NCBI GenBank assembly: GCA_949987565.1
Contig: OX465102.1
Location: 23,640,720 to 23,704,719, forward strand
Length of the DNA stretch: 64,000 nt
Origin: Luidia sarsii
Lineage: Eukaryota; Echinodermata; Asteroidea; Paxillosida; Luidiidae
Direction: 5' to 3'
Shown: positions 32,653 through 43,102 of the stretch, one piece after another
Numbering within the stretch: the stretch's first letter is position 1
How the letters are laid out: each line of letters begins with the position of its first letter
Translations under genes and position numbers: made by a program
The notes under the pieces: generated by a model
Seen by the model: the letters and a program-made list of their open reading frames with translations, nothing else
Told to the model about the DNA's origin: nothing
The model's database searches: none

Positions 32653-35600
32653 GTAAGTTGTGAGGCTACTGAATTCCGTTCAATCTATTTCGTGATAATA
32701 TCATAGCCATGACCCATGACTGCGGTCACACTAATTGCGTTAATTAATTGGCGTCAACACGGCGTCAACACACCCACGTTGCATTCACAATTACCAAAAG
32801 CAATAACACTTAACAGACTTTTTATTAGTATTACTGGCCAAAACAATTTTTGGGCGCAGTGACTTTTGTTACGCACTGCGACAGACAATCTCAAAACTCG
32901 TTTAAGAGGGAGCTCCTAGTCCTAGCGGCCCAGTAAGTGGGACTAGCAAATTCTTAGTCCGAGTAACTTGGACCCTTACAATCGCCCTTTTTAAAGATTT
33001 TGAGGTTTTCGGGCGATGTAGGGTCCAAGGAAAACTGCTCGGAAACCCGAGAAACTAACTATGTGTTCGACTCCATGACGACCCCCAACCAAAAACCCCA
33101 GATTTTACCCCGAAAACACCCGTGAAACCGTCCAACGCACCCATCTTTGGATTAAGTGAGAATCACCGATTTCATTTGTTTTACTCACATTTGGGGAAAA
33201 AGGAGAAATTTTCTCTCAGGTTATCGAGAAGATTCTTTCCCGTCCAACGAGCCAAAATGCAGCTATTTTTAAATCGAGATAACGGCCAATGTACAGTATG
33301 TACGTACAGTACTGTACATTGTATATCTGGGTACCGGGGGCACAGTATAAGGGCTGTGATGATCTCATCACCATTTAAACAAGCTATAGCGGTTTGCAAC
33401 ATTCTGCTTGCACATCATGCTCCAAAGTGATCATATACTCAATACTGTATTCTTTCAGATATGACTGGTACCAGACTGAGTCTGCTGTGGTGATCACATT
33501 ACTGATCAAGAACTCCAAGAAGGAAGATGTACAAGTGGATTACTCAGAGCGAGCTGTGAGTATTCAGTGGGCGATCTAGGCCCCTTAGGATAATCCTCCC
33601 CAGAGGATTATCTTTCCCGCCTTCCCGCCTTCCCGCCTCAGCGACCACCGGCACACAAGGAGTTCCACCACCGAGTCCAAGACATTCTCCTGATGACGAC
33701 CAGAGCATACTGGTGGAAATGTCGAGTTACCACTCGGGTTCTTTTCAGAACCACACCTCTTCTTTAAGAGACCTTATGCACGGTGTCACCGCAAACCTTC
33801 CTATATTGATTCACCCACCAAGCAAAGGCTTAAGTCTTATTGATGCCTAGATTGTAGATCTCTAACACGATGTCTGTGCCAAGGAAAATGTAATTCATTG
33901 AGGGTTTGCCCTGCTCGCTGTAATAAGCACTGAATTACATTCTCCTTGACGCAAACATCATGTTATATCTATGATGCAATGGTATACATTATTCAAATTT
34001 GCCACACGACCTTGACCAGCTCGGTGGTCAAGTGGTTAAGACGTCTGCACCAGAAAGTGGGAGTCGCGGGTTTGAATCGTGCCCAATTTGTTTTTCATCA
34101 TGGATTGTGCGAAGCACAGGGCATTCAGTGCTTATTACGTCAAGTAGGGCAAACCCTCATTGAATGCCTAGATTGGTAAATAACCACTGACCCAGCAAAA
34201 CAAAAATGAAGGCTTGCATTCGCAATTTTCAGATCATTGTCGCAGAGGTCTTTAGACACAGTCAGAGACAGGTCTCTCGTTTCAGTGAAGTGCTCCTTTC
34301 TACATTTATAGAAGGTTTGCTTGGTGGGAGTACCAAGGAAGTACCATGGAGAAGGGTTGCTGTGACACCACGTATTAACTCATCTTCTTCTTAGACAGAG
34401 TGTGGCTCTGAAAAAGGGCCTGTAACTCTGCCCGTCTTCAGGAGACGCACTGCCTGAAACGTTGAGCTATCGGCTCTTTTCAGAGCCACACGCTCCCTCT
34501 GAAACGAGATGTGCTGCTTCATGGGGTCACCGCAGACCTTCCACATTCCACAAGGTGTTTGCCGGTAAAGTGTGTGGAAAGGTAGCAGAGATAGACCAGC
34601 AGACAGAATGATAGCAAGCTGAGGATAGCGCTTGAACTTGAGTTGAAGATCTACTGGTTAAGAAATGTGTCTTAGCAGCCCCAAAACCCCATTGCATCTG
34701 ATGAAGCAGTTTCTCAACAAATTAGTGCTATCCTGAGGCTGTAATTATTCTGCCTTTGAGAAAGGTCCTGCTAGGATTGAAACGCCAGACCCCCTAATAG
34801 ACCGATTGCACGATGTCATCACGTGACTTAAAGTACCCTAGGTATTCCGTTAGGTCCAAGGTACAAAGTGAAGTGATTGAACTGCCGGAAATGAATTGCC
34901 CACTGTGTAAAAAGTCCTGTCCGCACTGGACTTTTTTTGGGGGGGGGGGGAAACTAACCGAGGAAATTAAGTCCAGTGCAGACAGCCCAGGAAGTTTTCC
35001 TCCCAGTTAACTTACATGTACCCGGCCCAGATGGGTAAGTTAACCGACTGACCTCTGCCCGGTTAAATTGACCAGATCAGTTTAACCAAGTCCAGTTCGA
35101 ACACGACGTCTCAATGCGTTTGTATTTTAGTCAGTCGGTTAAGTTTTACCCGTCGTTGTGGTTATCTACCCGCAGCGATAATCCAAGTGCGAATGCCGGT
35201 AAGATTTACCCATTGGAATGTTACTCACGGTCTCGGTAAAAAAAAAAAAAAAAAAAAAAAAACAGTGCGAACTTGGCTTTACTCTTTGGTTTCTGGGTCT
35301 CTTTGCAAGGTGAGTGCCACCGTGAGGCAGTCCTCGGGAAGTGACTTCAGCCTGGAGCTGGATCTTGCCCACAGCATCGTGCCGGCCAAGTGCGTCACCA
35401 AGATCATGTCCATGAAGGTTGGTTCTGCCCTCAGTCTCTCCCCCGGCCTCTGCCTCGGGAGGCCTCGTCCAAGGCCGAGCGTCGAGCTCTCAGTCTCGGA
35501 TCATCTGAACAATTTTGCTCGAGGTTCCTCGGGGGGAAAATCTTTTTAAAAAAATTGGGAGGGGGGGGGGGGGCGGGGTTTGGGAGTCGAGGGTTGTTTG

Positions 35601-37829
35601 CGGCAACACCGTGGGATTCATAACCGTTGCTGTGGTGGTATTCGAGAGGTTTCACAAGCCATGCAGGTTTTGCACGTGCATGGATACATCATTACTTTTG
35701 CTTGCTTCATGTATCCGTAGCTCACGCTTTTTGTGAACGCATGAAAGACGAATATAGCCGGCGATACGCCAACGTAAAAAAACAAATATCTTTTTTTCAA
35801 TTTTAGTGGCTGTTTTTTTAGTCTTGGATTAACAAATTCCACCACATTATTGTTCTTGGATTAATGGTCCATATGTATGAAACAAAGGTGTCGGGACTAC
35901 CAGGAAATAAGACCGAAAAAATACCGGTATCATAAGTCCAGATGCGTGACTTCTGAACGGGCTCATGAGTGCCGCCATCTTGATTGATGGCTCTCACAAG
36001 CAGCTGGATTATGACAAGCTATGTGAGTGTGTTTGACCTGACCTACATGTACCTTCATCTGACTGGTTCTTTCTCGGTTCTGATCAGATTGAGCTGAAGC
36101 TGATGAAGGAGGAGGGGCTGAAATGGAATAAGCTGGAAGGGGAGGACACACTGGCTGCCAAGACGACGGCAAAAGGTGGGTTGTCTTTGGATTGTGCGAC
36201 CTACTGAGCTACTGATTGGAATCTGCCACTCTGTCCATGACAGAGCGTTGGTTAGAAGCTCCTAAAATAAGTAGCAGTAGCAGCAGAAGCAGCAGTAGCA
36301 ACAATAGCAGCAATAGTAGCAGCAATAGCAACAGCAGTAGCAGTGGCAATAGTACATGTAGCAGTAGCAGTAGCAGCAGCAGTAGCAGCAATAGCAGTAA
36401 GGTAAAAGCAGCAATAGCAGCCGCAATAGCAGTAGCAGTATCAACAATAGCAGCAATGGTAGCAATAGCAATAGCAGTAGCAGTAGCAGTGGCAGTAGCA
36501 GTAGCAATAGCAGCAATAACAATAACAGTAGCAGAGTAGCAGTAGCAGTAGTAGCAGCAGTAGCAGTAGCAGTAGCAGTAGCAGCAATAGCAGTAGCAGT
36601 AGCATCAGTAGTAGCAGTAGCAGTAGCAGCAGTAGAAGTAGCAGTAGTAGCATTAGCAGTAGCAGCAGCAGCAGTAGCAACAATAGCAGTAGCAGTAGCA
36701 GTAGCAGAGAAGCAGTAGCAGAAGCAGCAGTATCAGTGGCAGTAGTAGCAGCAGTAGCAGTAGCAGCAGCAGTAGCAGCAATAGCAATAGCAGTAGCAGT
36801 AGCATTAGCAGTAGTAGCAGCAGTAGCAGTCTGATCAGATCTAACAATAAGGTCTCCTGTCTGTGTCCAGCAGACCCCACAGAGACTGTACACAAGTACC
36901 CCAGCTCCAGCCACGTGAGCAAGAACTGGGACAAGATCGGCAAGGATGCGGAGGAGGAGGAGAAGGAGGCGGCTCAGGGAGAGGCTGCCCTCAACCAGCT
37001 CTTCCAGAAGATTTATGGCGATGCCTCGGATGACGTCAAGAAGGCCATGAACAAGTCCTTTGTAAGTCTTCCCACGTGGACAGTTTGCGCTGACACCGTG
37101 CAGGTCACCTCTTTCGAGAAGCTATTGCTCTGAAAAGAGCCGGTAACTACTATTAAGGAGCATGGCTCTGAAAGGAGCCAGTAACTATGAAGGAGTATGG
37201 TTCTGAAAAGAGCCGGTAACTCTAGGGAGTTACCGGCTCTTTTCAGCGCCATACTCCTTCTCGAAAGAGAAGACTAACACGGTGTCATTACAAACTGCAA
37301 ACTTTCCACATTGTGCTTCCATCATGCAATTCTTTAAATCTAAATTTCAAACATTCTCTTGACCTCCTCTGTCCAAAAACTGTACAAAAGTTTCTGAAAA
37401 TGACCGGTTTTTCCTGCAGACGTATTCCTAAAACCTGTTGATTTACTGCCAAAATGTATGCTTCATAATAATTTAGCTTGTTTAGTGAATGAGTTTTTCA
37501 TCAAACCTAATCCAGTTGCAGTTTGAACTGTGGGTTTTTAAACTGTGGGTTCCTGAAACTGGCCCCTGATCACGTGAATCGTTGGCTTTTTCGTGCTCCC
37601 TCCCGCAAAATGTGGGTGCCGAAGCAGCGGGTATAGTCAAATTGGGCCCCTGTTTCGGGCAGGACCGGTCTCAGAGAGCCGAGTTCTGAGCGACCCCCTG
37701 TTGTCGTTCCTTCTCCCGTAGACCGAATCGGGCGGAACCGTTCTCAGCACCAACTGGAATGAGATTGGCGAGAAGAAGACGGATATCAAGCCGCCCGACG
37801 GGATGGAGCACCGGGAGTGGGATTCCTAA
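32600..37829 (+). CDS. SUGT1: SUGT1/SGT1 co-chaperone lacking TPR domain, 6 exons
   Basis: SGT1 is an HSP90 co-chaperone needed for kinetochore assembly and SCF ubiquitin ligase function. Exons are 32600-32652, 33459-33555, 35310-35417, 36088-36175, 36871-37061 and 37722-37829, for 645 nt and 214 residues, all in phase with GT-AG borders. Residues 19-108 form the CS domain ([18 protein letters not shown] at its start), which binds HSP90. Residues about 120-214 form the SGS domain ([32 protein letters not shown]). Human SUGT1 has an N-terminal TPR block of about 150 residues. Here only 18 residues precede CS, and an in-frame TAG lies 15 nt before the ATG, so the TPR part is truly absent from this transcript model. 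Alternative upstream exons would be needed to restore it. Confidence 0.95.
32945..33290 (+). repeat. Longer member of the GAGTAACTTGGACCC family
   Basis: Lies in SUGT1 intron 1. It shares several blocks in reverse with 46850-47190 of the NXT gene: the GGACCC end, an ACCCCGAAAACACC block, and an exchange-specific stretch around AAATGCAGCT. It carries no gene. Confidence 0.6.
33459..33555 (+). CDS. SUGT1: SUGT1 exon 2: CS domain, first half
   Basis: Residues 18-50, [18 protein letters not shown] to VDYSERA, following TTCTTTCAG. This is the most conserved part of the CS fold, a beta sandwich related to p23 and HSP20. Confidence 0.95.
33870..34180 (+). repeat. tRNA-like SINE (family B)
   Basis: GGTGGTCAAGTGGTTAAGAC (box A side) and GTCGCGGGTTTGAATCGTGC (box B side) are followed by the usual body ending CAAACCCTCATTGAATGCC. 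It lies in SUGT1 intron 2. Confidence 0.75.
34340..34545. repeat. Hairpin repeat, diverged member
   Basis: Paired arms include GCTGTGACACCACG with its partner and GTGTGGCTCTGAAAA with TTTTCAGAGCCACACG. It lies in SUGT1 intron 2. Confidence 0.6.
34895..35275. repeat. Inverted-repeat element (GTCCGCACTGGACTT)
   Basis: GTCCGCACTGGACTTTTTTT near the left and AAGTCCAGTGCAGACA further right pair up. Relatives lie at about 6615-6765 and 20545-20772, both in ATRX introns. The right end carries an A run. Confidence 0.55.
35310..35417 (+). CDS. SUGT1: SUGT1 exon 3: CS domain, second part
   Basis: 36 codons (51-86), [20 protein letters not shown] to CVTKIMSMK. The acceptor is TTGCAAG and the donor AAG|GTTGGT is weaker than the others. 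The exon itself begins GTGAGT, a false donor-like start. Confidence 0.9.
36088..36175 (+). CDS. SUGT1: SUGT1 exon 4: end of CS domain
   Basis: Residues 87-115, [20 protein letters not shown], the final CS strands and the W-KLEG turn seen across SGT1 proteins. It ends AAAG|GTGGGT. The following intron holds a large trinucleotide tract. Confidence 0.93.
36265..36832. repeat. (AGC/AGT/AAT)n tract in SUGT1 intron 4
   Basis: About 570 bp of AGCAGTAGCAGT-type trinucleotides with AATAGC interspersed, ending about 40 bp before exon 5. It reads as poly-S on the plus strand but has no start or homology. Confidence 0.95.
36871..37061 (+). CDS. SUGT1: SUGT1 exon 5: SGS domain
   Basis: Residues 116-179 with [17 protein letters not shown], an acidic [15 protein letters not shown] helix, [21 protein letters not shown]. 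The acceptor is a tandem NAGNAG (CCAGCAG), so one alanine may be included or skipped. Confidence 0.94.
37085..37310. repeat. Hairpin repeat next to SUGT1 exon 5
   Basis: Begins 20-odd bp after the exon 5 donor. Arms include GCGCTGACACCGTG with CACGGTGTCATTAC, and AAAGAGCCGGTAACTC with GAGTTACCGGCTCTTT. Three tandem GGCTCTGAAAAGAGCC-like blocks lie inside. Confidence 0.65.
37722..37829 (+). CDS. SUGT1: SUGT1 exon 6: C-terminus of SGS, stop
   Basis: Residues 180-214, [19 protein letters not shown] to MEHREWDS, then TAA at 37827-37829. This matches the conserved C-terminus of SGT1 proteins, which is involved in client recruitment. Acceptor TCCCGTAG. Confidence 0.94.
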   Translation, partial: TESGGTVLSTNWNEIGEKKTDIKPPDGMEHREWDS

Positions 37830-37899
37830 CAGCAGCAGCAGCGGCGCCGGCAGCGGCAATGTGTAAATAATGGAAAACAGTCTCTGGATCGATTTACAA

Positions 37900-37905
37900 A
37901 TTAAA
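37900..37905 (+). promoter_or_regulatory. Candidate SUGT1 polyadenylation signal (ATTAAA)
   Basis: ATTAAA lies 71 nt after the SUGT1 stop and is followed by a T-rich stretch (37940-37960). It is the first canonical variant signal downstream. A short 3' UTR is implied. Confidence 0.4.
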
Positions 37906-38189
37906 TCTTACAACCTCCCCTCCCTCCCTTTCCTTCCAATTATTTTTTTTTTAACTGGTATGATCGGTCTTATATCCTGTAAATTGAAAACAAAATTTTG
38001 GTTGTTGGGATATTTTATAGGAAAAAAAAAAACCTGTGTTTTTGTCTATGCAATTATATTTGGTTAACGGGGAAATTGTGATCCATCTGTCTGATTAGCC
38101 ACACAGCTGTCGAATTATGATGCAATCTGTGAGTTTACTTTTGGCTGACAAATTTGTAAAGCGTGCGTTATACTTAGACCCGACAGTGA

Positions 38190-38450
38190 CACAAATGGCA
38201 AGCGTGTAATCCAATGAGGATTTGCCCTGCTCGACGTGATAAACACCGAGTGCACAGTGCTTTGCCCGATGCCCGATGAAAACATTTCAGGCAGCTCGGG
38301 CAGGATTCAAACCCGCTACACCTGCTTTCTAGTGCAGACGTCTTAACCGCATGACCACCCAGCTGGTTTAGGTCGTTTGGCGAAATTGAGTAATGTAATA
38401 ATAACAGAGAATTACATTCTCTGATGCAAACATTATGAATCTAATGTAAT
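38190..38450 (-). repeat. tRNA-like SINE (family B)
   Basis: Reverse copy with GCTGCCTGAAATGTTTTCAT and a mutated box B, downstream of SUGT1. Confidence 0.7.
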
Positions 38451-38999
38451 TCTAACCATTTGTCCCATTTACTTTGCTTACCATGCAAGAAACTGAGCCA
38501 CACTCTGTCCCTGTGTCCCACAACAGATTATTTTAATACAATGGTGTCACTGCAAAACCTTCAAAATTGTTATTCTCTATTTCTGCATCTGCATCATTTA
38601 ACAAATGACAATGCTCATGTTGACTTGCCTACTATGCCCATTTTGAGTCAGTAGGGCACCACCGGTGCCCTGAGGAATTATCTTTTTTGAGAGGGAGTAT
38701 GGCCGTTTTCGAAATGAAGGCTTAGGCTCGGGCTTAGCCTTCGGTCATATTTATCTTACTCGTTATAATATCACAGGCATCTAAAAACAAGCATTTGGCA
38801 CCAGTTTCTTGATGATAACTCTGTACCAATCAAGCCAACGAACCTTCAAATTCAGGATTTCCAGGCGGAGGAGAAGCCTGAGCCCGAGCCTAAGCCTTCA
38901 TTCCAATAGCCACTGACTTCACACCGGGCTACATGTCAGTGTCCAAGACATGACCGTTACACAGGGGGGTTTGTATACTGTGCCATCGTGCCATTTAAT

Positions 39000-39470
39000 C
39001 AATAAATACCTGTGAAATAAATCGCCGTGTGCAGGCGAGGTCAAACTCGCACAAGTCCATGTGGCTTTTTGTCACGCTGTGCATTGTTTTATGGTGTTGT
39101 CTGTTTAAAACTTGGACAATAGAGCTGCCCGGATTCGGAGGGCATGGTGTGTAGCAACACCACTGTGTACAATAGCTGGTCCACACCAAGCGTGCAGTTT
39201 ACGGTGTGAAGGCAGTGGGTGGGTTTCCACTATCTGCCGGATGACCGTTGGGCTGTGGGACATGCCAACATGCTGTCCACTGTGGCAGCGCACTATCCCT
39301 CGATCGTCCACAGTAAAAGTCCCACAATAGCACGATCACTGCCGGTAAACTGGAAATTCATGCGGCAGCTTGTGTCAAAACTGGTGCTTGTCTGTATTTA
39401 AAACTTGGACAATAGCGGTGCCCAAATTCTGAGTGCTCGGTGCATAGCAATACCACCGGCGCTCCAAATT
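39000..39470 (+). repeat. Dispersed repeat, copy 1 of 2 downstream of SUGT1
   Basis: It shares GTCCATGTGGCTTTTTGTCA, a GTGCAGTTTACGGTGTGAAGG block, GTGGGACATGCCA, CCTCGATC and AATTCATGCGGCAGC with 40380-40770. The 3' end (AACTTGGACAATAG) is duplicated within this copy. Confidence 0.65.
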
Positions 39471-39970
39471 CGGAGGTCCCTGCTTGAAGTAATTAAGAAA
39501 AGCCAAAGACAATCTGAGGTCATCCTGTCGAGGGGTTCTTGGGCAGAGATGATGACCAGCATGCAGAGGGGAAGGTTGAATTTCTACCGTCCTCAATAAA
39601 TTAAGTTGACCAGGAAATGATAAAAACGAGTCCATGATTTGTTTGTGTCTGAGACTCCCTTCTTGAGGGCCTACCGTTTGGGTCCGAACTGCTTTCTCAA
39701 AGGAATTTCTGTCATCTTCTTTCCCTCCTCTTCCAAATCCTGGTCCCCTTCCTTCTCCCTTTCTTTCCTTCGTAGTCCTCCTCTCTATCCTGATAAATTG
39801 AGAAAGGTCCAGGTAGGATCAAAACGTCTTGGCCTCCGCATTGTTGAACGTAGCATTCATGGTCGTATTTTCATCATCAAGTCGGCAACAGTTTTGTATT
39901 ACTGTCAACTCCTGTTATAATATAACAAAGTCTGCCGGATTTGAGCGATTCTGTTGTTATAACCAGAACC

Positions 39971-40191
39971 TATAGGGAGGTTTGCGGTGACACCATGTAT
40001 AAGGTCTCTTAAAGGAAGAGGTGTGGTTCTGAAAAGAACCTGAGTGGTAACTCGATGTTTCAAAACGTCGAGTTACCACTCAGGTTCTTTTCATAACCAC
40101 CTCTTCCTTCAAGAGACCTTATACCCGGTACATGGTGTCACCGCAAACCTCCCTATATTGATTCACCCACCATGCAAAGCCTTAAGTCTTA
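39971..40191. repeat. Nearly perfect hairpin (GGTGACACCATG family)
   Basis: TATAGGGAGGTTTGCGGTGA at the left is exactly mirrored at the right, with inner arms meeting at ACTCGATGTTTCAAAACGTC. It lies downstream of SUGT1. Confidence 0.8.
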
Positions 40192-40379
40192 TTTAACCAG
40201 ACCCTCATTATAACCGGAGTGCAGTTATCCCCATTCGTTATGAAGGACATTTAACCCCTTGACAGCGGGATTATTTTAGAGCCAATGGCTGGCACAGTGC
40301 CATTTCTAAAGCTCGCTAAACATTCCGAGAACAATAAACCTACAAAATAAATCCATAAGAGTGCACTATTTGTATCAGC

Positions 40380-40770
40380 GAATCAAATGTGGCACAATTG
40401 GAAGTCTGTGTGGCTTTTGTCAAGGGATTATCAGCACTCAAAGATGGGCCTTTTGTGTGTAGTCCAATGGAGCTTCAGCTATGTAACTGAGAACTGTGTG
40501 CTGCTACCCTTTGACCGCACATATGCCTCCACTCCAGCTGACAAAGGATCCAGCTGGACGCCCCAACAAAGTGTGCAATTTGCAGTGAAGGCAGCGGGTG
40601 CATTCCACAGTCTGATCAGTGACCGCATTGGTTGTGGGGCATGCCAGCACAGTCTTCCATAGTAGCGCGCAGACCCTCGATCATTCACAATGAAGCTCCA
40701 CAATAGCACCATTGTTACCGCTAATCTGGCAATTCATGCAGCAGCTGACGTCAAAAAAGGTTTGTCATGA
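40380..40770 (+). repeat. Dispersed repeat, copy 2 of 2
   Basis: Collinear with 39000-39470 (GTGTGGCTTTTGTCAAGG, GTGCAATTTGCAGTGAAGG, GTGGGGCATGCCAGCA, AATTCATGCAGCAGC). About 70-75% alike by eye. No protein is recognised. Confidence 0.65.
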
Positions 40771-41734
40771 TAAATATTGCTAAAAAAAATCTCAGTTTGG
40801 TCAATAGCGGTGTCCAAATGTCTAAGGTCCCAGATCGGCTATAGACGTCATCTGTACGCAAGGGGTTAAGGTTTGGTTTTTGACATGCCGCGGTACCCGT
40901 AGTTTCCAAAAGGAGTTGTTATATATGGGTGGAGAACAACGCTTTCACTCATGTTGGGTTGTCCAAAATCCTCGTCATAACTGGAGTCTCGTAATGTGTG
41001 TATTTCCCCATACAATGTGCTCAAATTGATCGGGACATGAATATATGCTCGTTATAACAGAGTCGACTGTAAACTACAAACCATTCACAAAATGTGTACC
41101 CACTACTTCACAGAAACGACACTTTATTAAAAAAAACCCACTATACAGTGTATGTACATTATCCATTCACTCAAAACCTATGAATGTTCAAACTTGAACC
41201 TAGTACCGGTACATCAACGGAATGTTGCCCTTTAGATTTTTCAGTTGCCTTGGTCTCAAATTTGAACACACCAAGATACAAGATGTCATTTTCCCAAATG
41301 TTAGAAAATGCTTTGATCTCATTTTGGAAATACATGTGGACTATTGTTGATGTAAGCCAGGCACCCCATGCGTGTTGACTTGACCCAGCAGCCACCGTGT
41401 AGCCCCCGGTCAACGCCAGTCAAAAACAGTGCGGGAAAGAGGCATGATAGCACGCGGCTGTGGAGAGCATACACCAAGCACTTGAGAGACAACAATGCGG
41501 ACTACATTAACCGTGGAGTTCAAGTTTTTTTCCCCGCCAGTGATTCTCAATTGTGAATGTTTGTGCATTGGCTTCACGATCCCGGAGAGCGATATCATGC
41601 GCACAGTGCCTGGCTTCAATATAGCAAGACTCTTACACACCTGCCTGCCAGTGGAGCTAAAGGCTGGCTGAGGTTGCCTTCATTCAGAACTTGGAGAGAA
41701 AGTGAGCATTGAGCAGTTGATTATCTTTTCACTC

Positions 41735-42141
41735 GTATAATATTCAGGCATGCAACTTTTCCGCGGATCCGCGGATTTCCGCGTTTTTTTTAATTCGGCC
41801 GTACAAATAAAAATCTGTAAAAAAAATAAATAAAAAAAATGCATCTGGATATTTCTTCTCCCTAACTATTATTTAAAACACATGCTGAGATCAGGTTAAA
41901 AACTTTTCTGGGTGTATGCCTTGAAAAATGTTAAAATCTGTCACTCAGCTTTAAGTCCTACTAAGTAGTCAAAAACTGCTCAGAATGCACCACAGAGCAT
42001 CTAGAATCACAAAATGTTCAGGGCCCGCTTAAGGGCCCCAAACCCCACGCAGTAAGGGCTTCGTGATTCACACTCGCAGTTTCATTCGGACATTTTCCTC
42101 TATTTTTCAAATTCAAGAGTTGCATGCCTGAATATTATACA
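41735..42141. mobile_element. Inverted-repeat element ending TATAATATTCAGGCATGCAAC-type
   Basis: GTATAATATTCAGGCATGC at 41735 is matched in reverse at 42141. The inside holds CAGGGCCCGCTTAAGGGCCC and an A-rich stretch. A partial, rearranged relative occurs at about 1930-2050 (CAGGCATGCAACTG and GGGCCCGCTTAAGGGCCCC), in an ATRX intron, so the sequence is dispersed. Confidence 0.6.
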
Positions 42142-42941
42142 GCCGTGCTTAACCTGAACCTTTGTTTAATGGGTTTCATGTTTAAATTTTCAAGTGGTCA
42201 AAATAAATAAGCACTTTTAGTGGCCGAGAACTTTAAACAAAACAACCTATTATGAGATATCAACTTGGCACAAGGCCATTTATCAACGCTCGATGAGTCA
42301 GACAGGCTCTGCCTTTGAGAAAGGATTTGGTTTGGTTGGATTCAAGTCTTCCACAATCCATTGTAACTGCACCACAGGGTCAACAGGTTGTCTGGGGGAT
42401 CGAAGTGGTCGCCCTCCTCATGGTAACTGATCCGTCGGGCGAACCACGACAGCCAGAGACAGCAGCAACAGCAGCAGCAGCAGTCTCGCCCGCAAGAAGG
42501 AGAAATTGGTGTCTCACGAGGAATCTGGATCGTCTCATCGACTACGTTCTCCGATGGCGAGCGTAAAAGGACCAGTGCTGAACATCCCAGACAATACCTT
42601 TTTCAGACGGCAACAGCAGCAGCGCTTGCAGTCATGTCCGGACGCTTCTATCCGATGGCGTCAAGCAGTTGCCGGACTGGGCCGTGCTTGGGGGGGGGGG
42701 GGGGTTGGCTCACTCGATTATCAGCCATCAGTAACCAGGCCTGAGTGTTGGCAGTCACAGCTGAGAAACGCTTCGACCGTACGTCCGACCGAGATTCCCC
42801 CTAGCAAGTCCGGTTTAGGTTAGAGCGACACCGAGTGTTTTTTTTTCCCCTTCACAGCACCGATACGAACAGAAACAAGCCAGCTAACTCTTGGTTGTGA
42901 TCGCCGAAAGGCAGCACCCCCCGGCCGAGTTCACCGGCGTC

Positions 42942-43102
42942 TCACTCCTGGTATCTGAAGCAGTGGCTGACTATCTTGCACACGCCGTCCTGGGTGGTCA
43001 GCATGAAGTTCTCGCAGAAGCCGAACGGCTCCTTGTGTCCGTCAAACTTGACCCGTCCGCCGACGATGACCAGGAGGGAGGTCTGGCCCTGAGTGACCGC
43101 AG
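42942..43102 (-). CDS. NXT1: NXT exon 4 and stop
   Basis: From AAVTQGQTSLLVIVGGRVKF to KIVSHCFRYQE and TGA. The strands carrying LLVIVGG and FCENFML complete the NTF2-like sheet. The preceding intron of about 3.3 kb holds a DNA transposon inside a SINE. Confidence 0.93.

Larger units (their letters stand above)
37910..42940. other. Intergenic stretch between SUGT1 and NXT
   Basis: The two genes face each other tail to tail. The stretch has one SINE, hairpins and two copies of a dispersed repeat. 42150-42940 is unique, with a CAG run at about 42457-42485 and C/G homopolymers, and may include the NXT 3' UTR. Confidence 0.5.
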
